Below, one piece after another: positions 45,579-54,339 of a stretch of DNA of 64,000 nucleotides. Position 1 is the first letter of the stretch; every line of letters starts with the position of its first letter. A program made the position numbers and the translations under genes. The notes below the pieces were generated by a model. It was not told the origin of the DNA. It saw only the letters and a list, made by a program, of their open reading frames with translations, and ran no database searches. The stretch is from Deinococcus aerolatus (GTDB taxonomy: Bacteria; Deinococcota; Deinococci; Deinococcales; Deinococcaceae): NCBI RefSeq assembly GCF_014647055.1, contig NZ_BMOL01000008.1:1-64000 (forward strand), in the 5' to 3' direction.

Positions 45579-46531
45579 GCGTCCCTGTCCGCCCGATTGA
45601 GGACGGCGAGTGGGAGGGGGCAGCCCGCATCCTGTCGCTGGCCCAGCCGCATGACCCCTGGAGCGCCGCAGAACTGCACAGGCGCGGGCAGGAGCAGGCG
45701 TCGTGGGGCTACACGGCTGGCGTGCTGGTGGCCGTGATGGACGGTGAGGTGCGGGGCATGGCCGCCTACGGGCAGAATCCCGGCGCGTACCACCCGCAGC
45801 GCTACGTGCTGGAGCTGGCGGTGGACCCGGCGCACGGGGGACAGGGCGTGGGCGGCGCGTTGTGGGCGGCCCTGGAAGCTGCCCTGCGCGGCCACGACGC
45901 GCGGCAGGCCCGTATCCTGGCCCGCGGGGACCACCCTGTCGCGCCCGGTTTTCTGGCCCGGCGCGGGTTCACGGCAGGCAAGCGGTACTTCACAAGTGCC
46001 CTGGACGTGACGGCCTTCGACGACTCGCCGTACCGTGACCTGCCCGGCAGGCTGGCCGCGCAGGGCGCCCGCATCCGCAGCCTGGCGCAGCTGCGGGCCG
46101 CAGGCACGCCGGACCTGGACACCCGCCTGCACGCCCTGATGTCTGATGTGCGCGGGGACGTGCCGCGCGACGATCCGGCCACGCCGCTGTCCCTGCAGGT
46201 GTTCACGGACGCCGTCCTGGGCGATCCCGGCCTGCTGCCGGAAGCCTATCTGGTGGCCGAGGCTGGAGGGGAGTGGATCGGCCAGACGGTTCTGTTTCGC
46301 AGCGGGGCCAGTCCGGAGCTGGGCACCGGGCTGACCGGCGTGACGCGGGGGTGGCGGGGCCGTGGCGTGGCGACGGCCCTGAAAGTCGCGGCCATTGGCG
46401 TGGCGCGTGGGCTGAGTGCGCCCACCATCCGCACCGACAACGCCAGTGACAACGTGCCCATGCTGCGCGTCAACGACCGTCTGGGCTTCGTGCGTGACCC
46501 GGCAACGGTCAGCTTTCTGCGGGTGTTCTGA
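45575..46531 (+). CDS. Two-domain GNAT acetyltransferase, copy 3
   Basis: A 318-residue paralogue starting with GTG in a GTGA overlap. The N-terminal domain has VDPAHGGQGVGGALWAALEA and FLARRGFTAGKRYFTSALDV; the C-terminal domain has TRGWRGRGVATALKVAAIGV and NVPMLRVNDRLGF. Similarity to copy 2 runs along the whole length, showing tandem duplication followed by divergence at substrate-facing positions. Confidence 0.85.
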   Translation: MSVPVRPIEDGEWEGAARILSLAQPHDPWSAAELHRRGQEQASWGYTAGVLVAVMDGEVRGMAAYGQNPGAYHPQRYVLELAVDPAHGGQGVGGALWAALEAALRGHDARQARILARGDHPVAPGFLARRGFTAGKRYFTSALDVTAFDDSPYRDLPGRLAAQGARIRSLAQLRAAGTPDLDTRLHALMSDVRGDVPRDDPATPLSLQVFTDAVLGDPGLLPEAYLVAEAGGEWIGQTVLFRSGASPELGTGLTGVTRGWRGRGVATALKVAAIGVARGLSAPTIRTDNASDNVPMLRVNDRLGFVRDPATVSFLRVF

Positions 46532-46599
46532 TCCGGAGGGCGGGGCGGTGAGGGACAATGGGGTGTGTTCTTCGTCTCGTCTTTCCCTCAGTCCCGGCC

Positions 46600-47274
46600 A
46601 TGCTGCTGAGCATCGACTGGGACGCGTATTCCGGCACCCGTGAACTGGTCTTCGACGCGCCGATCTGGGGCACGCGCGATCTGGAACGGGACCGGCTGGC
46701 GGCGTGGCAGGCGCGGGCGCAGAAGCGGGGCGGGCAAGACTGGACCGCGCTGGACGACGATTTCCCCCTGTATCCCGGCTGGGAGGCGTTGCGGCAGTAC
46801 GCCGGGGTGCCTGCCTTTGTGGCCCTCAGCCACGCGGACGCCTGGGGCTGGCTGAGGCAGTTTCCCGGCCAGGACGTGCTGAACATCGATTCGCACCATG
46901 ACCTTGCCAGCCGCAGCGGGGACGCCCTGCGGGTGCGCCCCGGCAACTGGGCGGGCCTGGGCCTGCGGGCAGGGCTGATCCGCCGCTACACCTGCGGGTA
47001 TCCGGGGTGGCACGCGGCCCTCCCGGTGGCCGAGGGCTTTGATCTGGAGCGCACCCGCGCCGAAGTTGCTCCTTTGCTGCCGCCGGAGGTCCTGGCCCGC
47101 GCCACGCTGGGCCGTGACCTGCCGCTGCCCCTCCCCGCACAGGTGACGGCGCTGCTGCTGGTGCAGTCCCCGGCCTGGACCAGTCCCGCCCACGACGCGG
47201 CATTTTTTGAGCTGGCCCAGCACCTGCACTGCGTCCCCCTGACCCAGCCGCTGCGGCGGCCCTCCGCCCCTTAG
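46600..47274 (+). CDS. Hypothetical protein, possible arginase-like fold
   Basis: A 224-residue protein. The stretch GQDVLNIDSHHDLASRSGD resembles the strand-plus-metal-ligand segment of arginase/deacetylase-like or UPF0489 proteins, but other metal ligands could not be placed. MLLSIDWDAYSGTRELVFDAP may supply an early Asp. Start uncertain: ATG 46600 is preferred because it begins the conserved-looking strand; an in-frame ATG at 46558 is possible. Function unknown. Confidence 0.5.
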   Translation: MLLSIDWDAYSGTRELVFDAPIWGTRDLERDRLAAWQARAQKRGGQDWTALDDDFPLYPGWEALRQYAGVPAFVALSHADAWGWLRQFPGQDVLNIDSHHDLASRSGDALRVRPGNWAGLGLRAGLIRRYTCGYPGWHAALPVAEGFDLERTRAEVAPLLPPEVLARATLGRDLPLPLPAQVTALLLVQSPAWTSPAHDAAFFELAQHLHCVPLTQPLRRPSAP

Positions 47275-47322
47275 ACCTCTTAAGGTCCGGACGGCAGGGC
47301 CGCGATACGATTCCAATCATCT

Positions 47323-48228
47323 ATGTCCCTGCCCCTGATCGTAAGTGCCGGAGAAGCCCTGACCGACCTCGTGACCGCCGGGGGAGCCGCCTGGACGGCC
47401 CATCCGGGCGGGGCCGGCTGGAACGTGGCGCGGGCCTGCGCCGCCCTGGGTGTGCCCAGCGCCTTTGCCGGGGCGGTGGGCCGGGATAACTTCGGGGATG
47501 ACCTGCTGGAGGCCTCTGCCGGGGCCGGACTGGACCTGCGCTTTCTGCAACGGGTGGACGCCCCCACGCTGATGGCGGTGGTGTACAGCGCCTCCCCGCC
47601 CGCGTACCGCTTTCTGGGCGAGAACAGCGCGGACCTGCACTTTGACCCGACCCAGCTGCCGGACGGCTGGCTGGGGGCCGCGAGGTGGCTGCACGTGGGC
47701 GGCATCAGCCTGAGCCGCTGGCCGCTGGCCGACACGCTGCTTTCTCTGGTGCGGGAAGCCCGCGCGGCAGGCGTGAAAGTCAGCTTCGATCCCAACGCCC
47801 GCCTCACCCACCGTCACCCGGAGTACCCAGCGGTCATGGAGCGGGTGGCGCGTCAGGCGGACCTGTTGAAGTTCAGCGACGAGGATCTGGCCTTTTTCTT
47901 CCCCAGCACCCCGGAGGCCGGGGCGATGCAGACACTGCGCGGCTGGAACCCGCGGGCGCCGATTGTGATCACGCGCGGCGCGGTGGGGGCCAGCCTGTAC
48001 CACGCGGCGGGCCGGGCCGATCTGCCGGCCTTTCCGGTGCAGGTGGCCGACACCGTGGGCGCGGGCGACGCGCTGTGCGCCGGACTGCTGGTGTCGGCCA
48101 CCGAACGCCCGCAGGCGCTGTGGACCGATCATCTGGCGCTGGGCCTGAAGGCCGCCGCCGCCGCCTGCGCCCACGCCGGGGCCTACGCGCCCACGCGGGC
48201 CGATCTGGCGGCGCTGGAAAAGGGCTGA
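47323..48228 (+). CDS. PfkB-family carbohydrate kinase
   Basis: A 301-residue ribokinase-fold sugar kinase, probably fructokinase-like. It has the N-terminal [20 protein letters not shown] segment with [10 protein letters not shown] and the PfkB signature [14 protein letters not shown], with catalytic base Asp249. TACGAT lies 11 bases before the ATG. The sugar substrate cannot be told from sequence alone. Confidence 0.85.
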   Translation: MSLPLIVSAGEALTDLVTAGGAAWTAHPGGAGWNVARACAALGVPSAFAGAVGRDNFGDDLLEASAGAGLDLRFLQRVDAPTLMAVVYSASPPAYRFLGENSADLHFDPTQLPDGWLGAARWLHVGGISLSRWPLADTLLSLVREARAAGVKVSFDPNARLTHRHPEYPAVMERVARQADLLKFSDEDLAFFFPSTPEAGAMQTLRGWNPRAPIVITRGAVGASLYHAAGRADLPAFPVQVADTVGAGDALCAGLLVSATERPQALWTDHLALGLKAAAAACAHAGAYAPTRADLAALEKG

Positions 48229-48238
48229 GCAGGCGGCC

Positions 48239-49048
48239 CTAACGGTTCCAGAGGTACGGCGTGGTTGTCGTCACGGCCAGCAGGCCGCTGCGCTCCAGAA
48301 TCGGGCGGGAGTATTCGCTGGAGTCGCTGTGCAGAAGGCGCACGCCGCGCTCCAGGGCGGAGCGGGCGCGGGCCGCAGTCAGGGCGCGGTACACGCCCCG
48401 GCCCCGCCACCCTGGCACCGTGCCGCCGCCCCACAGTCCAGCAAATTCGCTGTCTGGCACTACGTCCAGCCGGCCCACGCAGACCACCTCCTGTGGGGTC
48501 TCAGCGACCCACAGTTCCACGCGGCCCTGGCCTCCCTCGATGCGCCGCATCAGGGCGTCCACGCTGAAAGGCCGCCCGAAGGCCAGTTCCTGGGCGCGGA
48601 CCGCCCGCCCCACGTCCGGGCGCGGATCGGGCTGGTGGTCAATGCGGCGAATGGTCACCCCCTGTGGAAGCGGAACCGGTTGGGTCAGGCACCGCGCCTC
48701 GCCCACCATGACCGTCTCGGGGGTGTCCGCCTGCAAGCCGTGCGCGATCAGGCGCTGCGGCAGGTCGGCGGGCGCGTCGTGGCCCCGCGTCTTCCACTCG
48801 AAGGAGGTGATCTGCGGGTCGGCAGCGTAGTGGGCGACGGTCTGCGCGATCAGGTGATCCAGCACCGACCCGGTCAGGCCGTCCAGCGAACGGTACGACA
48901 CGAAGCCCCGGCTTCCGGATCTGCCGCGCCACAGCGGCCCGGCCCGGTCCACATTGTCGGTGCCGGTCATCTCGGCCCCCTCGCGCAACTGGGCGTCGTA
49001 GGCGGCCAGCAGAAGATTCCGGTCGACTTTGGGCGCGGGACTGGGCAT
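48239..49048 (-). CDS. GNAT-family acetyltransferase
   Basis: A 269-residue protein with one clear GNAT core near the C-terminus: [20 protein letters not shown], followed by [19 protein letters not shown]. The N-terminal half may be a degenerate second domain. TAAGCT (minus strand, 49054-49059) lies five bases before the ATG. Convergent with the PfkB gene, divergent from the metal ABC genes. Substrate unknown. Confidence 0.78.
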   Translation of the reverse strand: MPSPAPKVDRNLLLAAYDAQLREGAEMTGTDNVDRAGPLWRGRSGSRGFVSYRSLDGLTGSVLDHLIAQTVAHYAADPQITSFEWKTRGHDAPADLPQRLIAHGLQADTPETVMVGEARCLTQPVPLPQGVTIRRIDHQPDPRPDVGRAVRAQELAFGRPFSVDALMRRIEGGQGRVELWVAETPQEVVCVGRLDVVPDSEFAGLWGGGTVPGWRGRGVYRALTAARARSALERGVRLLHSDSSEYSRPILERSGLLAVTTTTPYLWNR

Positions 49049-49083
49049 GGCTCAGCTTAACGGCGGGCGCGTCCGCCGGTCTT

Positions 49084-49103
49084 CTTGAGAATCCTCTCGC
49101 AAG
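49084..49103. promoter_or_regulatory. Inverted repeat before the metal ABC genes
   Basis: CTTG-AGA-atcc-TCT-cg-CAAG lies 17 bases upstream of the TACACT -10 of the ABC ATPase gene. Its position fits an operator for a metal-sensing repressor; it does not match a named box that I can verify. Confidence 0.3.
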
Positions 49104-49131
49104 AACGCCCCGGTGGGCGTACACTGCCCCG

Positions 49132-49854
49132 GTGCTGGGCGTGGAACATCTCACCGTGAAGTACGGCTCTCAGGTTGCGCTGGAAGACGCCAGTGTGCGC
49201 TTCGAGGCCGGCACCTTCTCGGCCATCATCGGCCCCAACGGCGCGGGCAAGTCCACGCTGCTGCGGACGCTGGTGGGCCTGCTGCCGGACCACAACGACG
49301 CCGTGCGCTTCGATGCGGGGCACACCGCGCAGAACTGTATCTCCTACGTGCCGCAGCAGCAGACGCTGGACTGGGGTTTTCCGGTCACGGTCTGGGACGT
49401 GGCGATGATGGGCCGCACCGGGCGCCTGGGCTGGCTGCGCTGGCCGGGCCGGGCGGACCGCGAGCGGGTGGCGGCGGCGCTGAGGGAAACCGGCGTGTAC
49501 GAGCTGCGTCACCGCCACATCGGTGCCCTGAGCGGGGGCCAGCGCCAGCGTGTGCTGCTGGCCCGCATGCTGGCGCGCGACGGCCACCTGTTACTGCTGG
49601 ACGAACCGCTGACCGGTGTGGACGCCACGACGCAGGAACAGCTGATGGCCCTGTTGCGCGCCCAGGCTGATAGAGGCCGCGCCGTGGTGATGGTCACGCA
49701 CGATCTGGAGCAGGCCCGGCGCTGGTGCGATCACCTGATCCTGATCAACCGGCGCGTGGTGGCCGACGGCACGCCCGAGCAGGTCTACACGCCGCAGAAC
49801 ATCGAGGCCACCTTCAGCACGTCGTTTCTGGGACACACGCATGCCGGGGCGTGA
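49132..49854 (+). CDS. Metal-type (Mn/Zn) ABC transporter ATP-binding protein
   Basis: A 240-residue ABC ATPase of the zinc/manganese importer class. Walker A is [14 protein letters not shown], the Q-loop is YVPQQQ, the signature is [14 protein letters not shown] and Walker B is [12 protein letters not shown], then VTHDLEQAR. The GTG start follows TACACT (49120-49125) by six bases, so it is leaderless. The cognate permease is 68 bases downstream; no metal-binding lipoprotein gene is adjacent. Mn uptake would fit Deinococcus biology but the metal is not defined. Confidence 0.87.
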   Translation: MLGVEHLTVKYGSQVALEDASVRFEAGTFSAIIGPNGAGKSTLLRTLVGLLPDHNDAVRFDAGHTAQNCISYVPQQQTLDWGFPVTVWDVAMMGRTGRLGWLRWPGRADRERVAAALRETGVYELRHRHIGALSGGQRQRVLLARMLARDGHLLLLDEPLTGVDATTQEQLMALLRAQADRGRAVVMVTHDLEQARRWCDHLILINRRVVADGTPEQVYTPQNIEATFSTSFLGHTHAGA

Positions 49855-49922
49855 GCGGGCGGCGGCGTGCGCCGAACCTGCCCGCCTGCTGGCGCTCTGC
49901 CCGCGCGTGAGGCGCTGACGCT

Positions 49923-50732
49923 GTGGACTTCCTGACCGATCCCCTGCAATTTGATTTCTTCGTGCGGGCGCTGCTGGCCGTCGTGCTGGTCAGCGTGCTG
50001 TGTGCCCTGGTGGGCGCGTGGGTGGTGCTGCGCGGCCTGAGCTACATTGGGGACGCCATGAGTCACGCGGTGCTGCCGGGCATCGTGGGGGCCTTTCTGT
50101 CGGGCGGCAGCCTGCTGCTGGGGGCGCTGGTGGCCGCTGTGCTGACCGCGCTGGGCATCGGCGTGGTGGGCCAGCGCAGCGGCCTCAAGCAGGACAGCGC
50201 CATCGGCATCGTGTTCGTGGGCATGTTCGCGCTGGGCATCGTGATGCTCTCGCGGGTGCCCACCTTTACCTCGGACCTGAGCCACTTCTTAATCGGCAAC
50301 CCGCTGGGCGTGACCACGGCGGACCTGTGGGGCGCGGCGGCAGTGACGCTGGTGGTGGGCGCCGTGTTGGGTGCGGTGCAAAAGGAACTGCTGCTGGCCT
50401 CCTTCGATCCCACCGAGGCGCGGGCGGTGGGCCTGCCGGTGCGCCGCCTGGAAAGCCTGTTGCTGATCCTGATCGGACTGGTGGTGGTGCTGACCGTGCA
50501 GCTGGTGGGCACCACCCTGAGCGTCAGCCTGCTGATCACCTCCAGCGCCGCCGCCCGCCTGCTGTCGCGCAGCCTGCCGCGCATGATCGCGCTGGCCGCC
50601 GCGCTGGGCACCGTGGGCGGCGTGGTGGGGTTGTACCTCAGCTATTACCTGGACACGGCGACGGGCGCCACCATCGTGCTGGTGAACACGGCGGTCTTCT
50701 TGCTGGTGCTGCTGTTCCGGCGGCGGGAGTAG
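49923..50732 (+). CDS. Metal-type (Mn/Zn) ABC transporter permease
   Basis: A 269-residue ABC-3 family permease with about eight hydrophobic segments. Family features include the start [40 protein letters not shown], and [23 protein letters not shown] start at 49923. Forms the membrane part with the ATPase upstream. Confidence 0.87.
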   Translation: MDFLTDPLQFDFFVRALLAVVLVSVLCALVGAWVVLRGLSYIGDAMSHAVLPGIVGAFLSGGSLLLGALVAAVLTALGIGVVGQRSGLKQDSAIGIVFVGMFALGIVMLSRVPTFTSDLSHFLIGNPLGVTTADLWGAAAVTLVVGAVLGAVQKELLLASFDPTEARAVGLPVRRLESLLLILIGLVVVLTVQLVGTTLSVSLLITSSAAARLLSRSLPRMIALAAALGTVGGVVGLYLSYYLDTATGATIVLVNTAVFLLVLLFRRRE

Positions 50733-50802
50733 GCAAGAGTAGGCAAAAGGGGGAACGCGGGGCCTCCGCTAAGGTTTCTGGCCTCCCCTGACCCACCCGC
50801 GA

Positions 50803-50951
50803 TACACTCTCCCCAACGCTTCCGGGTTGCCCGGCGTTCGCCCTCCGTCCACTCAAAGGATGTTTCCAGTTGCGTCTCAACCCCCTGTAATCATGGATTG
50901 AATTGTCTTCCCAGTCTGTCTGGGAGGGCCTTCGCCCGCAGGGGGTGGAAT
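50803..50951 (+). promoter_or_regulatory. Promoter and structured leader with uORFs before the ABC-F gene
   Basis: TACACT (50803-50808) gives a predicted leader of about 137 bases, unusual among these mostly leaderless genes. ACCCCCTG (50880-50887) is perfectly complementary to CAGGGGGT (50939-50946), which overlaps the SD GGGGGTGG of the GTG at 50952, so folding hides the SD. Two hairpins lie between the arms: CCCAG-tctgt-CTGGG (50910-50924) and GGGC-cttc-GCCC (50926-50937). The left arm lies within candidate uORFs: TTG 50870-TAA 50890 (MRLNPL, AAAGGA nine bases upstream) and ATG 50860-TGA 50901 (13 codons). This fits ribosome-controlled attenuation; it is a prediction. Confidence 0.55.
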
Positions 50952-52616
50952 GTGTTGTTGCGCTGTGCAGAAGTCGCCCGGATCTATGGCGACGAGACGG
51001 TGTTTGAAGGTGTGAATGTAGAGATCGGAGCGGGCGAACGCCTCGCGCTGATCGGGGAAAACGGCAGCGGTAAGAGTACGCTGCTGCGCGTACTGGCGGG
51101 GCTGGACGCGCCGGATGCGGGCACGGTGACGCGGGTGGGCCGGGTGGCCCTGCTGGCGCAGCACACGGAGTCGGAGGCGGGTACGCTGCTGGACGCCGTG
51201 ACGCCCCCAGCATTATGGCGGGCGCGGCGGGCTTTCGAGGCGGCCTCTGCTGCGCTGGAACAGGCGGATGACGCGGCGCTGCACGCCTTCGCGGAGGCCG
51301 AGGAAACCTATCGGCGGGCTGGCGGCTACGACTTTGCGGCGCGGGCGGCGGGCGTGCTGGATGGTCTGGGCCTGGACGCGGGGCAGGACAGCGCCCGGTT
51401 GTCCGGCGGCCAGACCCGCCGCGTAATGCTGGCGCGGCTGCTGCTGTCGCCCGCCGACGTGTACCTGCTGGACGAACCCACCAACCACCTGGACGCGGAC
51501 GGCGCGGCGTGGCTGGAAGGCTGGATTCGGGCCTCGGACGCGGCCTTCGTGCTGGCCAGCCATGACCGCGCCTTGCTGGACGCGGTGGCGGGACGCACGG
51601 CGGAACTGGAGCGCGGCACGCTGAGCGTGTACCCCGGCGCGTACACAGCGGCAATGACGGTCAAGGCGACGTTGCGGGCGGCGCAGGAGCGCGACCACGC
51701 CGCTTTCCGGCGCAAACGGGCAGCGCTGGAGGAGGAGCGGCGGCGGCAGGCCAGCAAGGGCGGGGTGGAGGAGAACCGCAACCGCGCCCCCGACAACGAC
51801 AAGTTTCGCTCCACCTTCAAAGCGGAGCGGGGCCAGCAGATCTTCTCGGCCAGGGCAAAGGCGATGCAGCGGCAGATCGAGCATCTGGATTCTTACGCCA
51901 CGGCCAAACCCTTTCAGGACCGCCGCACGGTGCGCCTGGAGTTGCCGCCCGCCCCACCCGGCCCCTCGAAAGTGCTGACGGTGCGCGAGTTAAGCGTCTG
52001 TCGCGCTGAGGCTACCATTCTGGCGGGGGTGAATCTAGACGTGCGGCGCGGCGACCGCATCGCCCTGACCGGGCCGAACGGCGGCGGCAAGAGCACGCTG
52101 CTGGGCGCCCTCCTGGGCACGCTGCCGTCCACGGGCGAGGTGCGCTGGGGGCCGGGGCTGACCGTCTATGCGGCGGGCCAGCACGGCGAGGAAGTGTCGG
52201 GGCTGGACACGGTGGGGAACGCGCTGCTGGACGCCAATCCCACCCTCACCCCGCACCAGTTGCACGAGGTGGCGGCGAGGCTGCAGCTGCCGGGCGGCCC
52301 CGCGTTTCCGCTGGCCGGGCTGTCGGGCGGCCAGCGCACCCGCCTGAGTCTGGCCCGCCTGAGCGTCACGCGGGCGGGGGTGCTGATGCTGGACGAACCG
52401 ACGAACCACCTGGACGTGCGCGCCATTGAGGCGCTGGAAGGGCTGCTGCTGAACTTTCCCGGCACGGTGCTGCTGGCCAGCCATGACCGCGCGCTGACCC
52501 GGCGGGTGGCGACGCGGGTGTGGACGGTGGAGGGCGGCGGGGTACGTGAACTTCAGGTGGACGCTCCACCCGCCGGCGTTCCTACTGGAAGCGCACCGTC
52601 GCCAGCACCTTGGTAA
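50952..52616 (+). CDS. ABC-F subfamily ATPase, probable ribosome-acting protein
   Basis: A 554-residue cytoplasmic protein with two ABC domains and no membrane segment. Domain 1: GENGSGKS (Lys41), LSGGQTRRVMLARLLL, VYLLDEPTNHLD. Domain 2: GPNGGGKS, LSGGQRTRLSLARLS, VLMLDEPTNHLD. The basic linker (about 225-330) holds AAFRRKRAALEEERRRQASK and SARAKAMQRQIEHL, the interdomain helices that reach the ribosomal P/E site in ABC-F proteins. Some members protect ribosomes from antibiotics, others rescue translation; the subtype is unclear. GTG at 50952 follows GGGGGTGG. Its 3' end overlaps the convergent secreted-protein gene by 35 bases. Confidence 0.88.
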   Translation: MLLRCAEVARIYGDETVFEGVNVEIGAGERLALIGENGSGKSTLLRVLAGLDAPDAGTVTRVGRVALLAQHTESEAGTLLDAVTPPALWRARRAFEAASAALEQADDAALHAFAEAEETYRRAGGYDFAARAAGVLDGLGLDAGQDSARLSGGQTRRVMLARLLLSPADVYLLDEPTNHLDADGAAWLEGWIRASDAAFVLASHDRALLDAVAGRTAELERGTLSVYPGAYTAAMTVKATLRAAQERDHAAFRRKRAALEEERRRQASKGGVEENRNRAPDNDKFRSTFKAERGQQIFSARAKAMQRQIEHLDSYATAKPFQDRRTVRLELPPAPPGPSKVLTVRELSVCRAEATILAGVNLDVRRGDRIALTGPNGGGKSTLLGALLGTLPSTGEVRWGPGLTVYAAGQHGEEVSGLDTVGNALLDANPTLTPHQLHEVAARLQLPGGPAFPLAGLSGGQRTRLSLARLSVTRAGVLMLDEPTNHLDVRAIEALEGLLLNFPGTVLLASHDRALTRRVATRVWTVEGGGVRELQVDAPPAGVPTGSAPSPAPW

Positions 52617-53103
52617 ACAGCGCGTTGGCCGCCGCGTAGCGGGCAGGCGAGTCGGTCAGCTGAAACGAGTACAGGTTCTTCGCGCCGTTGCCGTACCACA
52701 CGCGAATCCGCAACTGGCCCTGCGGGTGGGTCACGCTGTACTCGCGCTCGCTGCCGCCCACGCCGCCGTAGCGGGCGGCCCGGCTGGACAGCTGCTTGAG
52801 GGTCACGCCGCTGGACTTGAGGCCCGCCTCGAACTTGGAAAATTCGGTGTTCAGGTCCACCGCCGCCCCGTTTTTGGGCATGAACAGCAAGCGGATCAGC
52901 GTGGCGGGCGGGGCCTTGGCCGACACCAGGCTGACGCCGGAGGTGCCGTCGGCAAAATCCGCGCCCAGCCAGCCCTGCGGCAGGCTGACCCTGAACGGCA
53001 GTTTGGCGTCGCTGAACGGCACCAGCGTCTGTGCGCCCGCTGCGCCCAGGCTGGAGGCGGCCAGGGCCAGTGCAGCGGCGGTCATCACGTGGGAGGCTTT
53101 CAT
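52582..53103 (-). CDS. Secreted hypothetical protein
   Basis: A 173-residue protein with a signal peptide (MTAAALALAASSLGAAGAQ). The mature part (LPFRVSLPQGWLGADFADGT, then SAKAPPATLIRLLFMP) has a beta-rich pattern reminiscent of small PsbP-like or lipoprotein-type domains; no family is assigned. TACCGT (minus strand, 53111-53116) lies seven bases before the ATG. Its 3' end overlaps the ABC-F gene. Confidence 0.65.
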   Translation of the reverse strand: MKASHVMTAAALALAASSLGAAGAQTLVPFSDAKLPFRVSLPQGWLGADFADGTSGVSLVSAKAPPATLIRLLFMPKNGAAVDLNTEFSKFEAGLKSSGVTLKQLSSRAARYGGVGGSEREYSVTHPQGQLRIRVWYGNGAKNLYSFQLTDSPARYAAANALFTKVLATVRFQ

Positions 53104-53150
53104 AGCACCGACGGTAGCAACCCCCCGTGAGGACTGGGCGCGTCCCGGCG

Positions 53151-53744
53151 TCAGCGCCGGATCAGCCCCGGCCGGGGCCACAGCCGCAGGTTGCCCACAC
53201 CGGCCACGTCACGCAGGTCCACCGGGCCGTAGATGCGGCTGTCTAGGCTGGACCCCAGGCGGCGGTTGTCGCCGATGACCCAGACCTTGCCCGGCGGCAC
53301 CCGCAGTGGGGGCTGGTCCTGCACGAAGCCCTCGCTGGCGTAGCTCTCGGCCAGCGGGGCGCCGTTGACCACCACGCGCCCGTCCTGCACCACCACCGTG
53401 TCGCCGGCCAGCGCCAGGGCACGTTTGATGTTGTAGGGCCGGTGGCGCACCCCCCAGAGGGTCTCGAAGCTGTAGGGGCTGTCTGCCGGCGCCCTGAACA
53501 CCAGCAGGTCGCCCCGGCGCGGGTACGGCGTGGGCAGGCCCCAGGCCCGCAGCCAGCGCGGGTACTTCAGCAGCAGCAGCACGTCGCCGCTGTTCAGGGT
53601 CTCCTGCATCGAGTCGCCGTCCACCCGCGCCAGCGTGCCCACGAAGGTGGTCAGCAGATACACCGGCAGCAGCGCCCCCAGAATCCACGTGCGCCAGGCC
53701 TGGCGCCAGGAGCCGGAAGTTGATGCGGGGGAGGCCGGATTCAC
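53151..53744 (-). CDS. lepB: Signal peptidase I
   Basis: A 197-residue membrane serine protease that removes signal peptides. One N-terminal helix (ILGALLPVYLLTTFVGTL) is followed by the catalytic Ser45 in VDGDSMQETL and the general base Lys107 in YNIKRALALAGDTV, with GDNRRLGSSLDSR as the third conserved box. GTG at 53744 is preferred because TAGCCT (minus strand, 53753-53758) lies eight bases upstream. Other lepB copies may exist elsewhere. Confidence 0.9.
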   Translation of the reverse strand: MNPASPASTSGSWRQAWRTWILGALLPVYLLTTFVGTLARVDGDSMQETLNSGDVLLLLKYPRWLRAWGLPTPYPRRGDLLVFRAPADSPYSFETLWGVRHRPYNIKRALALAGDTVVVQDGRVVVNGAPLAESYASEGFVQDQPPLRVPPGKVWVIGDNRRLGSSLDSRIYGPVDLRDVAGVGNLRLWPRPGLIRR

Positions 53745-53926
53745 GGCTGCCCAGGCTAGCAGAGTGGGGCCACGCGGCATCCTGACCTGCCGCCCACAGA
53801 GGGGCAGGCTATGACCCCTGGGCCGGAGCACGCAATGAGACCAGGGCACTCCCATACCGCGTCAGATCTTCATATTCGCTTCAGAGTTTGGGTGGAACTT
53901 TCGGCTGGGGCCTTACCCTGCGTGAT

Positions 53927-54268
53927 ATGAGTGCTCCCGCGCAACCCCAGCTCAAGATTGAGAAATACGAAGAGGGCGACGGCGTCCCCGCCCAGACCGG
54001 CAAGATGGTCCGGGTGCACTACACCGGCACGCTGGAAAACGGCCAGCAGTTCGATTCCAGCCGTGACCGCGGCGAACCCATCGAGTTCCCGCTGGGCGTG
54101 GGCTACGTGATTCCCGGCTGGGATCAGGGCATCGCGCAGTTGCGGGTGGGCGACCGGGCCAGGCTGACCATCCCCGCGGCCCTCGGCTACGGCGAGGCGG
54201 GCGTGCCCGGCGTGATTCCCGGCGGCGCGACACTGATCTTCGACGTGGAACTGCTGGACGTGCGCTGA
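53927..54268 (+). CDS. FKBP-type peptidyl-prolyl isomerase
   Basis: A 113-residue single-domain FKBP (VRVHYTGTLENGQQFDSSRD, IPGWDQGIAQLRVGDRARLT, ALGYGEAGVPGVIPGGATLI), catalysing proline isomerisation during protein folding. Most active-site aromatics are present (Tyr, Phe, Trp). No signal peptide, so cytoplasmic. TACCCT (53914-53919) lies seven bases before the ATG. Confidence 0.93.
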   Translation: MSAPAQPQLKIEKYEEGDGVPAQTGKMVRVHYTGTLENGQQFDSSRDRGEPIEFPLGVGYVIPGWDQGIAQLRVGDRARLTIPAALGYGEAGVPGVIPGGATLIFDVELLDVR

Positions 54269-54339
54269 GCCACTGACCCTCGCCGCCTGCGTCTTTTGAG
54301 GGACGCAACCCTGGCCCAGTCTGGGGCGTAATGTGAATC

